This document shows, piece by piece, positions 25,631-34,932 of a DNA stretch of 64,000 nucleotides. The stretch's first letter is position 1, and each line of letters opens with the position of its first letter. The notes under the pieces are model-generated. The model searched no databases. It was not told where the DNA came from and saw nothing but the letters and a program-made list of their open reading frames with translations. The stretch covers positions 23,189,201 to 23,253,200 of the forward strand of contig NC_092670.1 in the NCBI RefSeq assembly GCF_964355755.1. Direction: 5' to 3'. This stretch comes from Antedon mediterranea. Lineage: Eukaryota; Echinodermata; Crinoidea; Comatulida; Antedonidae. A program made the position numbers and the translations under genes.

Positions 25631-26420
25631 GCTAGACGAGTGTTCTATTCTATATCAAAGTTTTAAATCTGAAATGTAAAGAAATATTTTTTTATTTACT
25701 CCCTTTTTAGACTAATTACTACTAGGCCTAGTATTAGTTATTACAGTATTATTAATATTAGTTTTTAAAATGGGTGAACATACAACTAGGCCTAATGCTA
25801 GCTAGGCCTACTATTTATCTTTAATACTACAACTAGGCCTAGGCTAGGAAGGGTCTGTGTAGGTATCCTGCCCGGCCCTCCTGCCTGGAAGGCCTATCCT
25901 GCTATAGGCCTAGTAGTAGCAGGCCTAGCCTACCTCTAGGGCCTAGGCCTATGTAGATTATTTAGACCGTTTTGCCTTATAATATTAATTACCTCAATTA
26001 AACAATAATCGGTCAGTCCTAGGTCTAGGAGAGGCCCCAGCTAGCTAGCAGCTAGGCTAGACTACTCAAGCTCATCGCGTGTCTTCTTGTTGTCTCAGCT
26101 CCAAATCTAAAAAATGTGGCTTTAAATAGCGCCACCAACGGTTGCATGCCTAAAAAAGTATGTAAAAAACCGGCCCACAACTGACACAAAATAAGGCCTA
26201 AAATTATATTCCCATGTTGTTCAAAATGTATATTTTACCTCTACCAAGAAGGTATGTAGTCGATCGCTTACATTCTGTTTGTTTATTAGCAGGATTACTC
26301 AAAACGTTATTATTTACCAAAATAAATATACACAGACAGATATGTCTCCAAATTTTGAAGCAATCCGGACCCGAGGTCCCAATTCCACACAACCTGTTGT
26401 CACATTTTTAAAGAAAATTT
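25631..26420. other. Upstream spacer of ECSIT, rich in GGCCTA words
   Basis: About 25720-26080 has many GGCCTAGGCC-type words (CTAGGCCTAG and variants) but no coding frame. It probably includes the ECSIT promoter; no TATA box stands out. Confidence 0.45.
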
Positions 26421-26425
26421 TTATT

Positions 26426-27000
26426 GTTACAGAGCTGTCACTGTGCTCAAGTACAACCAAAATGGGCATAGAAGCGATGTATTAGGCCTACCACTGTTCT
26501 CAATTACAACTAAAATGGGTATATAGTTACGCACAGTGCTAAACTACACGAAAACATTTTTGTAAATGTAGGCTATTAGTAAATTTATATTTTAAGTTAA
26601 GGGTGCCACAGATTAAAAGCTTTGCTTGCTTGTGGTTATCCTGTTTTTCACACTTTTATTGTAATTTATTTTCTTTTATTTTGTGTGAAAAATAAAGAAT
26701 ACTCAATCAATCAAAAAAATCCTACTTATTATCATTGTGTTCAAGTACAACCAAAATGGGTATGTTAGCGCATAGTGCTAAACTAGATCTTATTTATTAT
26801 CACTGTGCTCAAGTACCACCAAAATGGGTATGGTACCGCACAGTGCTAAACTAGATCTTATTTATTATCACTGTGCTCAAGTACCACCAAAATGGATATA
26901 GTAGCGCATAGTGCTAAACCAAATCCTATTTTTTATCACTGTGCTCAAAGTACAACCAACATTGGTATGGTAGCGCACAATGCTAAACTAAATCCTATTT
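26426..27000 (+). repeat. Hairpin satellite (~66 bp unit), block 1
   Basis: Repeated unit with the words TATTTATTATCACTGTGC, CAACCAAAATGGGTAT, GCGCACAGTGCTAAACTA. CACTGTGCGC and GCGCACAGTG in one unit are complementary, so each unit can form a hairpin. Copies are interrupted at about 26546-26720 by unrelated DNA. The array is split by insertions and resumes at 27921-28050 and about 29305-29330. Confidence 0.85.
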
Positions 27001-27096
27001 ATTGTTTGAAGGTTTGCATGGCGAAATCAAATGTTGATATAAAGTTTGCGGTACACCACGTGTATTAGTTCTGAAAAGAACTGTTGAGTTTCTCGA

Positions 27097-27128
27097 CGTT
27101 TCGATCAATATACTTTGATCGTCCTCAG
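27097..27128 (-). ncRNA. Hammerhead-ribozyme-like core, left arm
   Basis: The same core on the minus strand, continuing to GAAACGTCG, so it is the more complete of the two. One unpaired C separates the CTGAGGA core from stem II, a feature I believe also occurs in Penelope pLTR hammerheads. Confidence 0.5.
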
Positions 27129-27135
27129 GAGTGAG

Positions 27136-27568
27136 AATGCAGAAAGTCCAGGAGACGCCGACATAAAAGTATTTCATAGTGCAGTCAACAAGTTGTCACA
27201 GTGTCTTCAAACACACAAGGAAAAACCAGCTAAACACAGTCAACCTGGTGTATACTGCATCCCATGTGAATGTGGAAAGGTATACATTGGGGAAACTGGA
27301 CGTGACCTTCAAACCAGGCTCAAAGAACATCAAGGCCATGCCAGAAGAGGAGAGCAAGACAAATCATCAATAGTTATGCATTCTCACAAACAACAACACC
27401 GAGTTAATTGGAAAGATGCTGAAAATTGCTACCGTTCCTTCTTGGCATTCCAGACGAGCCAGGGAAGCTATTGAAATCTACAAACACAACACTGTTCATC
27501 AAGATATTGGATTTGTTATTAGTAAGATTTGGCTATCTTTATTCAACAAGAATCTTCATCGACAGTAA
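27136..27568 (+). pseudogene. GIY-YIG endonuclease domain of a Penelope-like element (frameshifted)
   Basis: The frame reads GVYCIPCECGKVYIGETGR, then LQTRLKEHQ, then HRVNWKDAE. These are the GIY-YIG signature, its Arg helix and a typical Penelope continuation. Near 27425 the frame shifts by one, and the second part (SWHSRRAREAIEIYKH ... FVISKIW) ends at TAA 27566-27568. No start codon belongs to it. In intact elements this domain nicks target DNA next to the reverse transcriptase; here it is a broken relic. Confidence 0.82.
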
Positions 27569-27882
27569 ACAATGCCATAGTTTCTGGCCAGTTTACATTT
27601 CACAACCCAGTCTGGACACATGGTCTTGTTTGGCCAGTCCACACCCAACTTTGAGACAATGCTATTGTTTTTAGCTTGTGTCACCCTGCTTTTCACACCT
27701 ATCAGAAACAATGTTCTTCTATAGCAAGTTTCCATTCACTATTGTTCTTGAGAAACAATGCTCTGCTATAGCTAGTTTCAATCCCTCCCACTGTGTGAAC
27801 TTGCCATTGTTTCTGGCTTTCACACCAGTCCCACCTTTTCCACTTATATTCCAAGTTTCCTGGACTTTCTGCATTCTCACTC

Positions 27883-27912
27883 CTGAGGACGATCAAAGTA
27901 TATTGATCGAAA
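27883..27912 (+). ncRNA. Hammerhead-ribozyme-like core, right arm
   Basis: CTGAGGA, then a GATCAA/TTGATC stem with loop AGTATA, then GAAA. This copy stops at GAAA, where satellite sequence begins, so stem III is lost. The minus-strand partner at 27097-27128 retains GAAACGTCG. The similarity is to the CUGANGA...GAAA core; cleavage is not shown. Confidence 0.45.
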
Positions 27913-27920
27913 TCAACATA

Positions 27921-28050
27921 AATCCTATTTATTATCACTGTGCGCGAGTGCAACCAAAATGGGTATGGTAGTAGCGCACAGTGCTAAACTAAATCCTATG
28001 TATTATCACTGTGCGCGAGTGCAACCAAAATGAGTAAGGTAGCGCACAAT
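27921..28050 (+). repeat. Hairpin satellite, block 2
   Basis: Two units with CACTGTGCGCGAGTGCAACC and GCGCACAGTGCTAAACTA, continuing the array broken by the Penelope-like insertion. It ends abruptly at the LINE 3' end. Confidence 0.85.
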
Positions 28051-29304
28051 TCAATTCATTTATTTTCCAGAAGACATATAAAACATATAATACAATCAAG
28101 AATACAAACACAAGAGAACTGACACCAGTCTGGCCGATTGTAGAAAAGTGACTAAGTCACTATGTGAGTACTCTCCTTCTGTTGCAGACAAAAAAAAACA
28201 AGTTACCAGCAAAAGACATTAAATAAGGCAGGGAAAAACTTAGAGGAACCAAAAAGACACAAATCAGTCACTTGAATCGGGAGTGAATCCCACAACCTCG
28301 GAAAAGAAATAAAAGTAGAGTGGTAAAATGCATTGGTACGAGAACCCATATGCCTAAAAACTAATTTATAATTTCTACGAGAACCTGGTGTGGGCAACAA
28401 TGCACCATCAACCAAAAAATCTACGTAGAGACATTTAATTACAAATTTAACTTGAAGAAATTGAAGTCTATGGTATAACCGGGGTAGTTTGAGGAGGGTA
28501 AGTCGGGCTTCGTAAGATGGACGGAGGGAATATATAGTTTGGAAATAGCCTGGAAAACATGATCTAGTGAAACGTCTTTGAATAGATTCGATTTGGTTGA
28601 TGGTACATTGTTGATGTGGTAACCACGCGGGAGCTGCATATTCAATGATTGGCCTTACTATTGTGAAAGTTTTAAAAGAACAATGTGGTCACTGGTCTTA
28701 ACACAACGTTTAATAAAACCCACAAGTCTGTTACATTTAATAACAGATTGGGATATATGCTGATTCCATTTTAAATCTGAAGTTAAAGTAACTCCAAGGT
28801 ATTTATAGTGGGACACAGTTTCGATTTGATTATTAAGGATAAAGTATTGGAAAGAGTTGTGGTTTTTCGAGCGGGTTATTTTCATGACTTTACATTTACC
28901 AGGATTGAGGGACATACGATTTGTTTCACCCCATTTAATGATAGAGTTGAGGTCAGCCTGTAAAAAGTCACAATCAACTGGGGATTTTATTACTCAATAA
29001 AGAACAGTGTCGTCAGCATATTGTGGCATGTGGGATGAGATCAAGGTAGAAAGATCAGCAATATACATATTAAAAAGAATAGGGCCAAGCACCGAGCCCT
29101 GAGGCACTCCAGATGTAACGTGGACCAAAGAGGAAAGAGTGCCTTTGTAAGAAACAGCTTGTTCACGATTCGACAGGAAAGAATGCAACCAATTCAGTAA
29201 GTTCCCACAAAAGCCATACTTGTGCAATTTATCCAAAAGGATAGGGTGGCTAACTCTGTCAAAAGCCTTTGACCAGTCAAGGAAAATTGCATCGATACGG
29301 GGTG
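28051..29304 (-). pseudogene. 5'-truncated non-LTR retrotransposon, reverse transcriptase relic
   Basis: Minus-strand frames give the RT palm: GVPQGSVLGPILFNMYIADL and PQYADDTVLY (28994-29120), with the YADD catalytic motif intact. A TGA follows directly after TVLY. The frame then continues as SLNPGKCKVM, YKYLGVTLTSDLKWNQHI and a tail with FPRLWDSLPIQ. The 5' half of the ORF and any endonuclease are absent. The 3' end abuts the satellite at 28050 and satellite resumes near 29305, so it is an insertion into the satellite. It is a different, better-preserved lineage than the relic in ECSIT intron 1. Confidence 0.82.
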
Positions 29305-29539
29305 GAATGCTAAACTAAATCATATTTAATCTTATGTAGGAGAATTTGACAGTAGGCAGAGGTATGCACTATCGGAAATGCTTTAATACACTATACGCTC
29401 CTCTCTAAATAAGGAAGTATTGTTTTGTCTCTTACTTGCTATCTTATTTACCTTAAACCGCGCAAATAATAAGGAAACGACTATTACGAGGAAGAAAATG
29501 TTCAGATAGGCCTACTTTGATTTTAGAAAACAAAATAAA

Positions 29540-30640
29540 AACTATATTGCATCATAAAAAAAAAGGAAACCAAATTTAAAAACAATTGTCATATGAATTC
29601 TTGTGGAATGGAACAAAAGAAATAATAAAAAGAAAAACATTAATTGGTAAACCATTAGAAGGAGGCATTGAAATGCCTGATTTCTCACTACAAGTAAAAG
29701 CACTTAAAATTAAATGGGCGAGAAATCTCCTATCGAGAAAACATGTAAGGTGGAAATTGTTGCTTTTGCATTACATCAATAGAATAGGTAATGAGAATAT
29801 TTTATTCAGTATGTCATGCATAAATCTCACTAATCAGAAGATCTTTCAAGGTATACCATTATTTTATTTAAAAGTTATTGAGAGCTGCGTCGATTTTAAC
29901 AAGGTTGACGTTGAAACTATCAGTAATTATGAACAGATTGTTGAACAATATTTATAGGGAAATAAGAATATTAAAATAAATAACAAGGCTTTATTTTATA
30001 AAAATTGGGTTTCTTCAGGGTTTACAAAAGTGAAACACGTTGTTTCCTTTAATCGTTTATTAAACCCAAGTGAAATAAAGAATAATTTGGGTATAAAAAG
30101 AAATTGGATTAGTGAATACACTACACTTGTTGAGGCAATTCCAAAAATGTGGATAAATGTAAGAAAAACAATAAACAGGTAAATAATATGGTTACAAAAT
30201 GTGACGTAATCGATACAATTTTAGGAACGACCACAAAAGATGCATATTTATACTTCGTCGACAGCATTTTTATTCCTCCTCAATGTATACGTAAATGGGA
30301 GAATGTCTTTACAATTACAATAAAATGGCCAGAAGTTTGGAAACAAAAAGTATTAAATGAAAAAAAACAAAAAATATGCACAATTTAATTATAAATTGTT
30401 GAATCGAACTATTCCTACCAATAGTCGATTATATATGTGGAATATTAAGAGTACTAGTAAATGCAATAATTGTGATGCCTTTGACGATGAAAAACACATG
30501 TTCTTTGAATGTCCAGGTAACAAGAATTTATGGAGAAATATAGATAACATTTTTAAAAATATTGATGGTAGTAAATGCTCTTTTAAAGAGCTCATTCTTG
30601 GCAGTGGAAATTGTACAAAAAAACAATTATAAACCATAAA
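29540..30640 (+). pseudogene. L1/Tx1-like retrotransposon C-terminal relic
   Basis: Plus-strand frames read FLWNGTKEIIKRKTLIGKP, EGGIEMPDFSLQVKALKIKW, then after stops and shifts NYKLLNRTIPTNSRLYMW and CNNCDAFDDEKHMFFECP. The last is the Cys/His knuckle typical of L1/Tx1 ORF2 C-termini. At least five in-frame stops lie between 29955 and 30390. RT and endonuclease parts are absent. This is a third retroelement lineage within 3.5 kb. Confidence 0.75.
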
Positions 30641-30807
30641 ATAAAAATATATAATGAATTAAAAAACCGTTTTGTCAAAATCCATGGGTGGTCTTTAAAT
30701 CTAATGTAGTTGATATGACTGCCGTAGGTTTGATTTAAATGTGTTTTATTATATTTATTTTACCATACAATGTAGCATAATTATATTGCATGAATTAATT
30801 TTAAACT

Positions 30808-30842
30808 AGATGGCACGCTCGCTTCGCTCGCGTACCATCTAG
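30808..30842. repeat. Hairpin TAGATGG...CCATCTA with CGCTCG core
   Basis: Inverted arms TAGATGG / CCATCTA enclose ACGCTCGCTTCGCTCGCGT, itself partly self-complementary. Isolated; function unknown. Confidence 0.6.
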
Positions 30843-31965
30843 GGGTGCTCACAGATGGTTCTCGAATACAGTAGAATCCACGGACGGGGACTTTTTTGGG
30901 ACACTAAACAAAAACGGAAGTGTCCCCCTAATTGGGGTATTCAGAAATAGAGACAACAAAACCAATACTGGATTCCATAAAGGACAATTAATTTATGTGG
31001 ATTAAAGAAATTAGGGAGAAATGGAAATGTATGTACGGGAATTGGGCGGCGGCACGTGGTGGTGGTGATGGAACCGCAGTAATAAAGTTGATTGTATTTA
31101 TATATTATAAGAACCAAACTAAATAAATAGACCTAGACATTCTGCGAAATGGAAATCGGAAATTCAAGCTCCTATTCAGTGAAAAATTAAACTGTAGTCT
31201 ACCTAAATATTTAGGGCAAATCATCGGTTGTGGTGTTGAACTTCCTGTAAACATTTGTGTGAACCAAACTGGGTCGAATTTCTGTCATGAGTACTGATTT
31301 GTTGGCCTGTGATTTATGACGCCTAAGGGATCTATCTAGACTTATTTTTTAGAATAATGTACGTACCTGTCAGATACAATTGTCTTGTGTCGTATAATAA
31401 ATAAGTACTGTAATAGTTACTGAAGTTACTATTACAATCTCGTCAATGAAAACACGAAAATGTATATGCACTTACTTATGAAAACGTATACAGTATTATA
31501 CTCAGTTATTGAAACAGTAGGTTTAAAAAAGTTTCGTTTGTCTGTAAAATGATGTAATCAAGCTGTTTACATGAGTCTTAATTTATAAGCACATCAATAA
31601 TAAAATAGTTTATCTATCCTGTAATTGGCGAGATTATGGTCGCTGTTGAATGAAATAAAGCCAATCGGTATCATATTTGTACAGAAACGTTTTCGCGGCC
31701 GAAGGGTGTAACCTAAATTCGTTGTATTATCGTCAAGAACTAACTGTAACTAAACTTACATAGAAAGTAGGGTATCATAAATTTGGCCTTAGCATTCGGG
31801 GGAGTGGCTAAGATGAAGTCCGTGGGACTACTAAATATAAATTGTAATGAACCTCGAGGGACATAAATAGGAATATTTTATGTTTCATTATCAATGTATA
31901 ATAAATGGAAACTGTTTACCGATTCAAATAATAGAAATTGGTTTTTTACATTTTGCGAACCTATT
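30843..31965. other. Spacer, nothing recognised
   Basis: AT-rich sequence with short frames only. No repeat family or gene could be supported. Confidence 0.5.
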
Positions 31966-32300
31966 GCAAGTTTATTTTCAAAGGGCCCATATATTTACCT
32001 ACCGTATGTGTTAACCCAAGGGCTCATAAATTTACCTACAGTACTTGTGTTAAACCAAACTGGATGTTCCATTCATCGCAAATCAATACATTTGTATAAT
32101 CGTATATTAAATCTATCAAAATAGTATTTTTTAAAGAAAATCGGCCTGTCTTCAACATTATGATGGTGTACTCTAGCAATCTATCAAAATAGTATTTTTT
32201 AAAGAAAATCGGCCTGTCTTCAACATTATGATGGTGTACTCTAGCTGTTCAACCGGTTTTCAGCTATTAAAAACAATTATCGTAGGAGGAGATAGGAAAA
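31966..32300. repeat. Dispersed repeat, copy 2, with an internal tandem duplication
   Basis: Same family as 23154-23545. The part AATCTATCAAAATAGTA ... GGTGTACTCTAGC occurs twice in a row (about 32107-32175 and 32179-32245). Confidence 0.8.
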
Positions 32301-32747
32301 TGCGAAGCCTCCTCGCTATGTAACATTAGGGTTGAGGGATGGGAAAGCGGATAGGTACAAAGAGGAACAATTTTTAAATATATTCTTTATCCACTGAGTA
32401 ACGAAATATTTTGTTCATGTTTTATAGGCCTATAAATAATATACCTCTAAATACAGTAGGCCTAAAACATTTGCGATTTAATACTTTGTTAAAACTGTCA
32501 CTGTCATAATCGATTGAAATATTAAAGTACATGTCACGATACACCACTACGACGTTTATATTTTTGGTAATTATTAATTAATACAAACGTTGAGAAGGAA
32601 CTGTCAGTATAAAGTTTATTTGTATATCTAACAGTAGAGCCTATCCACAGTCTCAGTAATAAAGTTTATTTGTATATATTTTTATATTACATCTAACAGT
32701 ACGAACATTCACAGTAAGAAATGTTCGATTCAAATGAAAAATAGTTA

Positions 32748-33170
32748 ATAGGTATTTACAGTATTGTTAAAGTATTGCAAGTTTATTCTCAAAGGGCCCA
32801 TATATTTACCTACCGTATGTGTTAAACCAAGGGCTCATAAATTTACCTACAGTACTTGTGTTAAACCAAACTCTGGCAGACTGAGAGATTGGGATGTTCC
32901 ATTCATCGCAAATCAATACATTTGTATAATCGTATATTAAATCTATCAAAATAGTATTTTTTAAAGAAAATCGGCCTGTCTTCAACATTATGATGGTGTA
33001 CTCTAGCTGTTCAACCGGTTTTCAGCTATTAAAAACAATTATCGTAGGAGGAGATAGAAAAATGCGAAGCCTCCTCGCATTTTTTTGGCGGGTATTTTTC
33101 AAGATGGACATCCATTAGACAGTGTATACCACGATCGGAAAACACCCCTATTTGGGGCAAATCTTTGAAC
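32748..33170. repeat. Dispersed repeat, copy 3
   Basis: Near-identical to copy 2 over AAGTTTATTCTCAAAGGGCC to GGAGGAGATAG, and it extends to the GACATCCATTAGACAGTGTA tail also seen in copy 1. The 60-codon antisense frame here is repeat-derived. Confidence 0.8.
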
Positions 33171-33840
33171 CTAAATTCGTTTTAATCGTCAATAACTAAT
33201 TATCTAACTCAATTTAATTAGTAAACAGGGTTACATCAGGCGGTTAAAATCAGTACCGAAAGTACGAACCAACTTTACATACCATCGAGTGAAAATTCTA
33301 GAAGTAAGGCGCGATTTACCGAATTTTGCCCTTACGTAAATTTATATATAGATACATTCAGTTTATATTACACAACAAAAGAGAAAAAAAAAAGAAATGT
33401 ATTTATTAAAAATAAGTATGTAACAAAAATATGAAATAAATGTGAGTGAATCTCAGAAAAGATAAAAAAAAAAAACATAGGCCTGAACAAAAAACATAAA
33501 CACAATTATTGGGGTGTCATGATATTTTCCCACAAATTGTATCCTCTTTTTTGTTTACAAATGACACTTACAAAAGCACATTAGTTAAGAAATAAAAATG
33601 ATGCAATATTATAACTAATCGTTTTTTTTTTATTTCAGTAAAAGTTAATAATTTCTACAGTCTCTATGGAAAATGAAAAGCAATGATGTTATTCTTTTGC
33701 ATTTCAAAAGAGACATCAATCATTCGTTCGGTATATAAAATTGGTGACGTTTATTGTAACATCAACATATCATCAATTCGTCAAAATTAAATAATTTTAT
33801 AGAAACACTGATTTTCTAAACTTTTTCTTAGGCCTACTAA
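33171..33840. other. Spacer, nothing recognised
   Basis: A-rich sequence without supported genes. It shares TTTATATATAGATA with the spacer near 25460, which suggests another dispersed repeat edge. Confidence 0.4.
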
Positions 33841-34040
33841 AGCGTGGTTCCCGCTAGAACGCAACGCAGCGACGTATCGACGCAAAGTGCTGTATTGCGT
33901 AATCACAAGTGGGAACCGACGACGCAATAGTGCTGCAAAAATCGCAGGTTTGATTTCACGCAGGCGGGTGCAAACACAATTATTGGAAGGGCATTTTCTT
34001 ACGTTGCGTTGGTTGCGTCGCTAGTGGGAACCAAACTTTA
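33841..34040. mobile_element. MITE family A (subtype A2)
   Basis: Inverted termini AGCGTGGTTCCCGCTAG and CTAGTGGGAACCAAACTTTA. The inside has CGCAACGCA words, TGCTGTATTGCGTAATCAC and ACGCAGGCGGGTGC. TA bases flank it. Related copies lie at 43616-43954, 45838-46045 and 46178-46568. Confidence 0.85.
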
Positions 34041-34193
34041 TTGTGATATGAGTGATCACACGCCTTTAAACTGAACCTTCATAGAATATGAGAATATAAA
34101 TAAGTGCTAGTTTGTTTTTGTATTCTTATGCTTATGGTTTATCCCAATGTTGCGTTATTATTGTGTTTTGAAACAGTGTTTTTATTATGTTGT

Positions 34194-34313
34194 TTGACGC
34201 AACGCAAGGTTCAACGCAAGTGAGTTGGACAATCCACTGCAGTGAAGGACAGTTTGGATGATCCATCGCGTTGATGATCCGTCATCCTTGCGTCGTCCAA
34301 GAAGTGAGAACCA
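34194..34313. mobile_element. Degenerate MITE A fragment
   Basis: GACGCAACGCAAGG ... CCTTGCGTCGTCC with GTGAGAACC. The family A words survive but the termini are eroded. Confidence 0.5.
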
Positions 34314-34317
34314 ATGT

Positions 34318-34449
34318 CAAGCTTTGTCAAACACTATCAAACTAGTTTTGACAAAAAAGTGTGATGTGGTAGTGATATGACATCATCATATCCATATATG
34401 GGCAAATTTTTTTGTCACATAAAGTTTGATAGATTAGACAGAGTCTAAG
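34318..34449. mobile_element. MITE family C copy
   Basis: Arms ACTATCAAACTAGTTTTGACA and TGTCACATAAAGTTTGATAG around GATATGACATCATCATATCC. It lies about 320 bp upstream of the CAP gene TATA box. Relatives are at 44503-44608, 56555-56716 and 56717-56846. Confidence 0.75.
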
Positions 34450-34767
34450 AAAGGTTATCTTTTCGATTTATTTAGGTTCATGCTTATTATTACTTGTTCC
34501 AATGGAAGAATGGCCGAATATATATTATGATTGATATTATTATTGAGATATTATAATATCTATGCTATCATCAAAGTATTTTTCATAAACATTAGTAAGT
34601 CCGTGGGACTCAAAATATGGTGGCTGATAACCAAATTTGCTAATAATATCTATACACATCTCATATATTGATAACAGTTGGGAGGCTGTTTTACACGCGT
34701 GTATATCATGATGACGATTGATTTGATAATGTAATGATGACGACTTATTGAAAAATCACCGGTGGCA

Positions 34768-34774
34768 TATAAAA
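34768..34774 (+). promoter_or_regulatory. TATA box of the CAP gene
   Basis: TATAAAA lies about 30 bp before the likely cap site (about 34798), followed by a non-coding exon ending at 34819 with donor GTACGTAAG. The acceptor AG at 34931-34932 directly precedes the ATG. Confidence 0.65.
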
Positions 34775-34846
34775 GATGGCGTAGCGGAACCACCTCCCAG
34801 TTGTTGGTATTGATCAAAGGTACGTAAGTTAGAATACTATACCGTT

Positions 34847-34902
34847 TATTATTCTGATCCTTTATTCCGATCCTTTATTCCGATCCTTTATTCCGATCCT
34901 TT
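34847..34902 (+). repeat. 13-bp tandem repeat in the CAP 5' UTR intron
   Basis: About four copies of TTTATTCCGATCC in the 112-bp leader intron. Confidence 0.9.
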
Positions 34903-34932
34903 CTTACCAACATTCTTTATCTCTGTTCATAG

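Larger units (their letters stand above)
27099..27912 (+). mobile_element. Penelope-like element fragment with inverted terminal arms
   Basis: A GIY-YIG domain lies between 55-bp inverted repeats at 27099-27153 and 27858-27912. The arms contain CTGAGGAC-GATCAA-AGTATA-TTGATC-GAAA, which resembles the core of the hammerhead ribozymes found in Penelope pLTRs. The element sits inside the hairpin satellite, which resumes right after the second arm. The reverse transcriptase part is absent. Class assignment rests on GIY-YIG type, inverted pLTR-like ends and the hammerhead-like core. Confidence 0.72.

Noticed and set aside
28994-29236. Intact reverse transcriptase gene
   Set aside because: YADD is present but a stop follows at once and the N-terminal half is missing.
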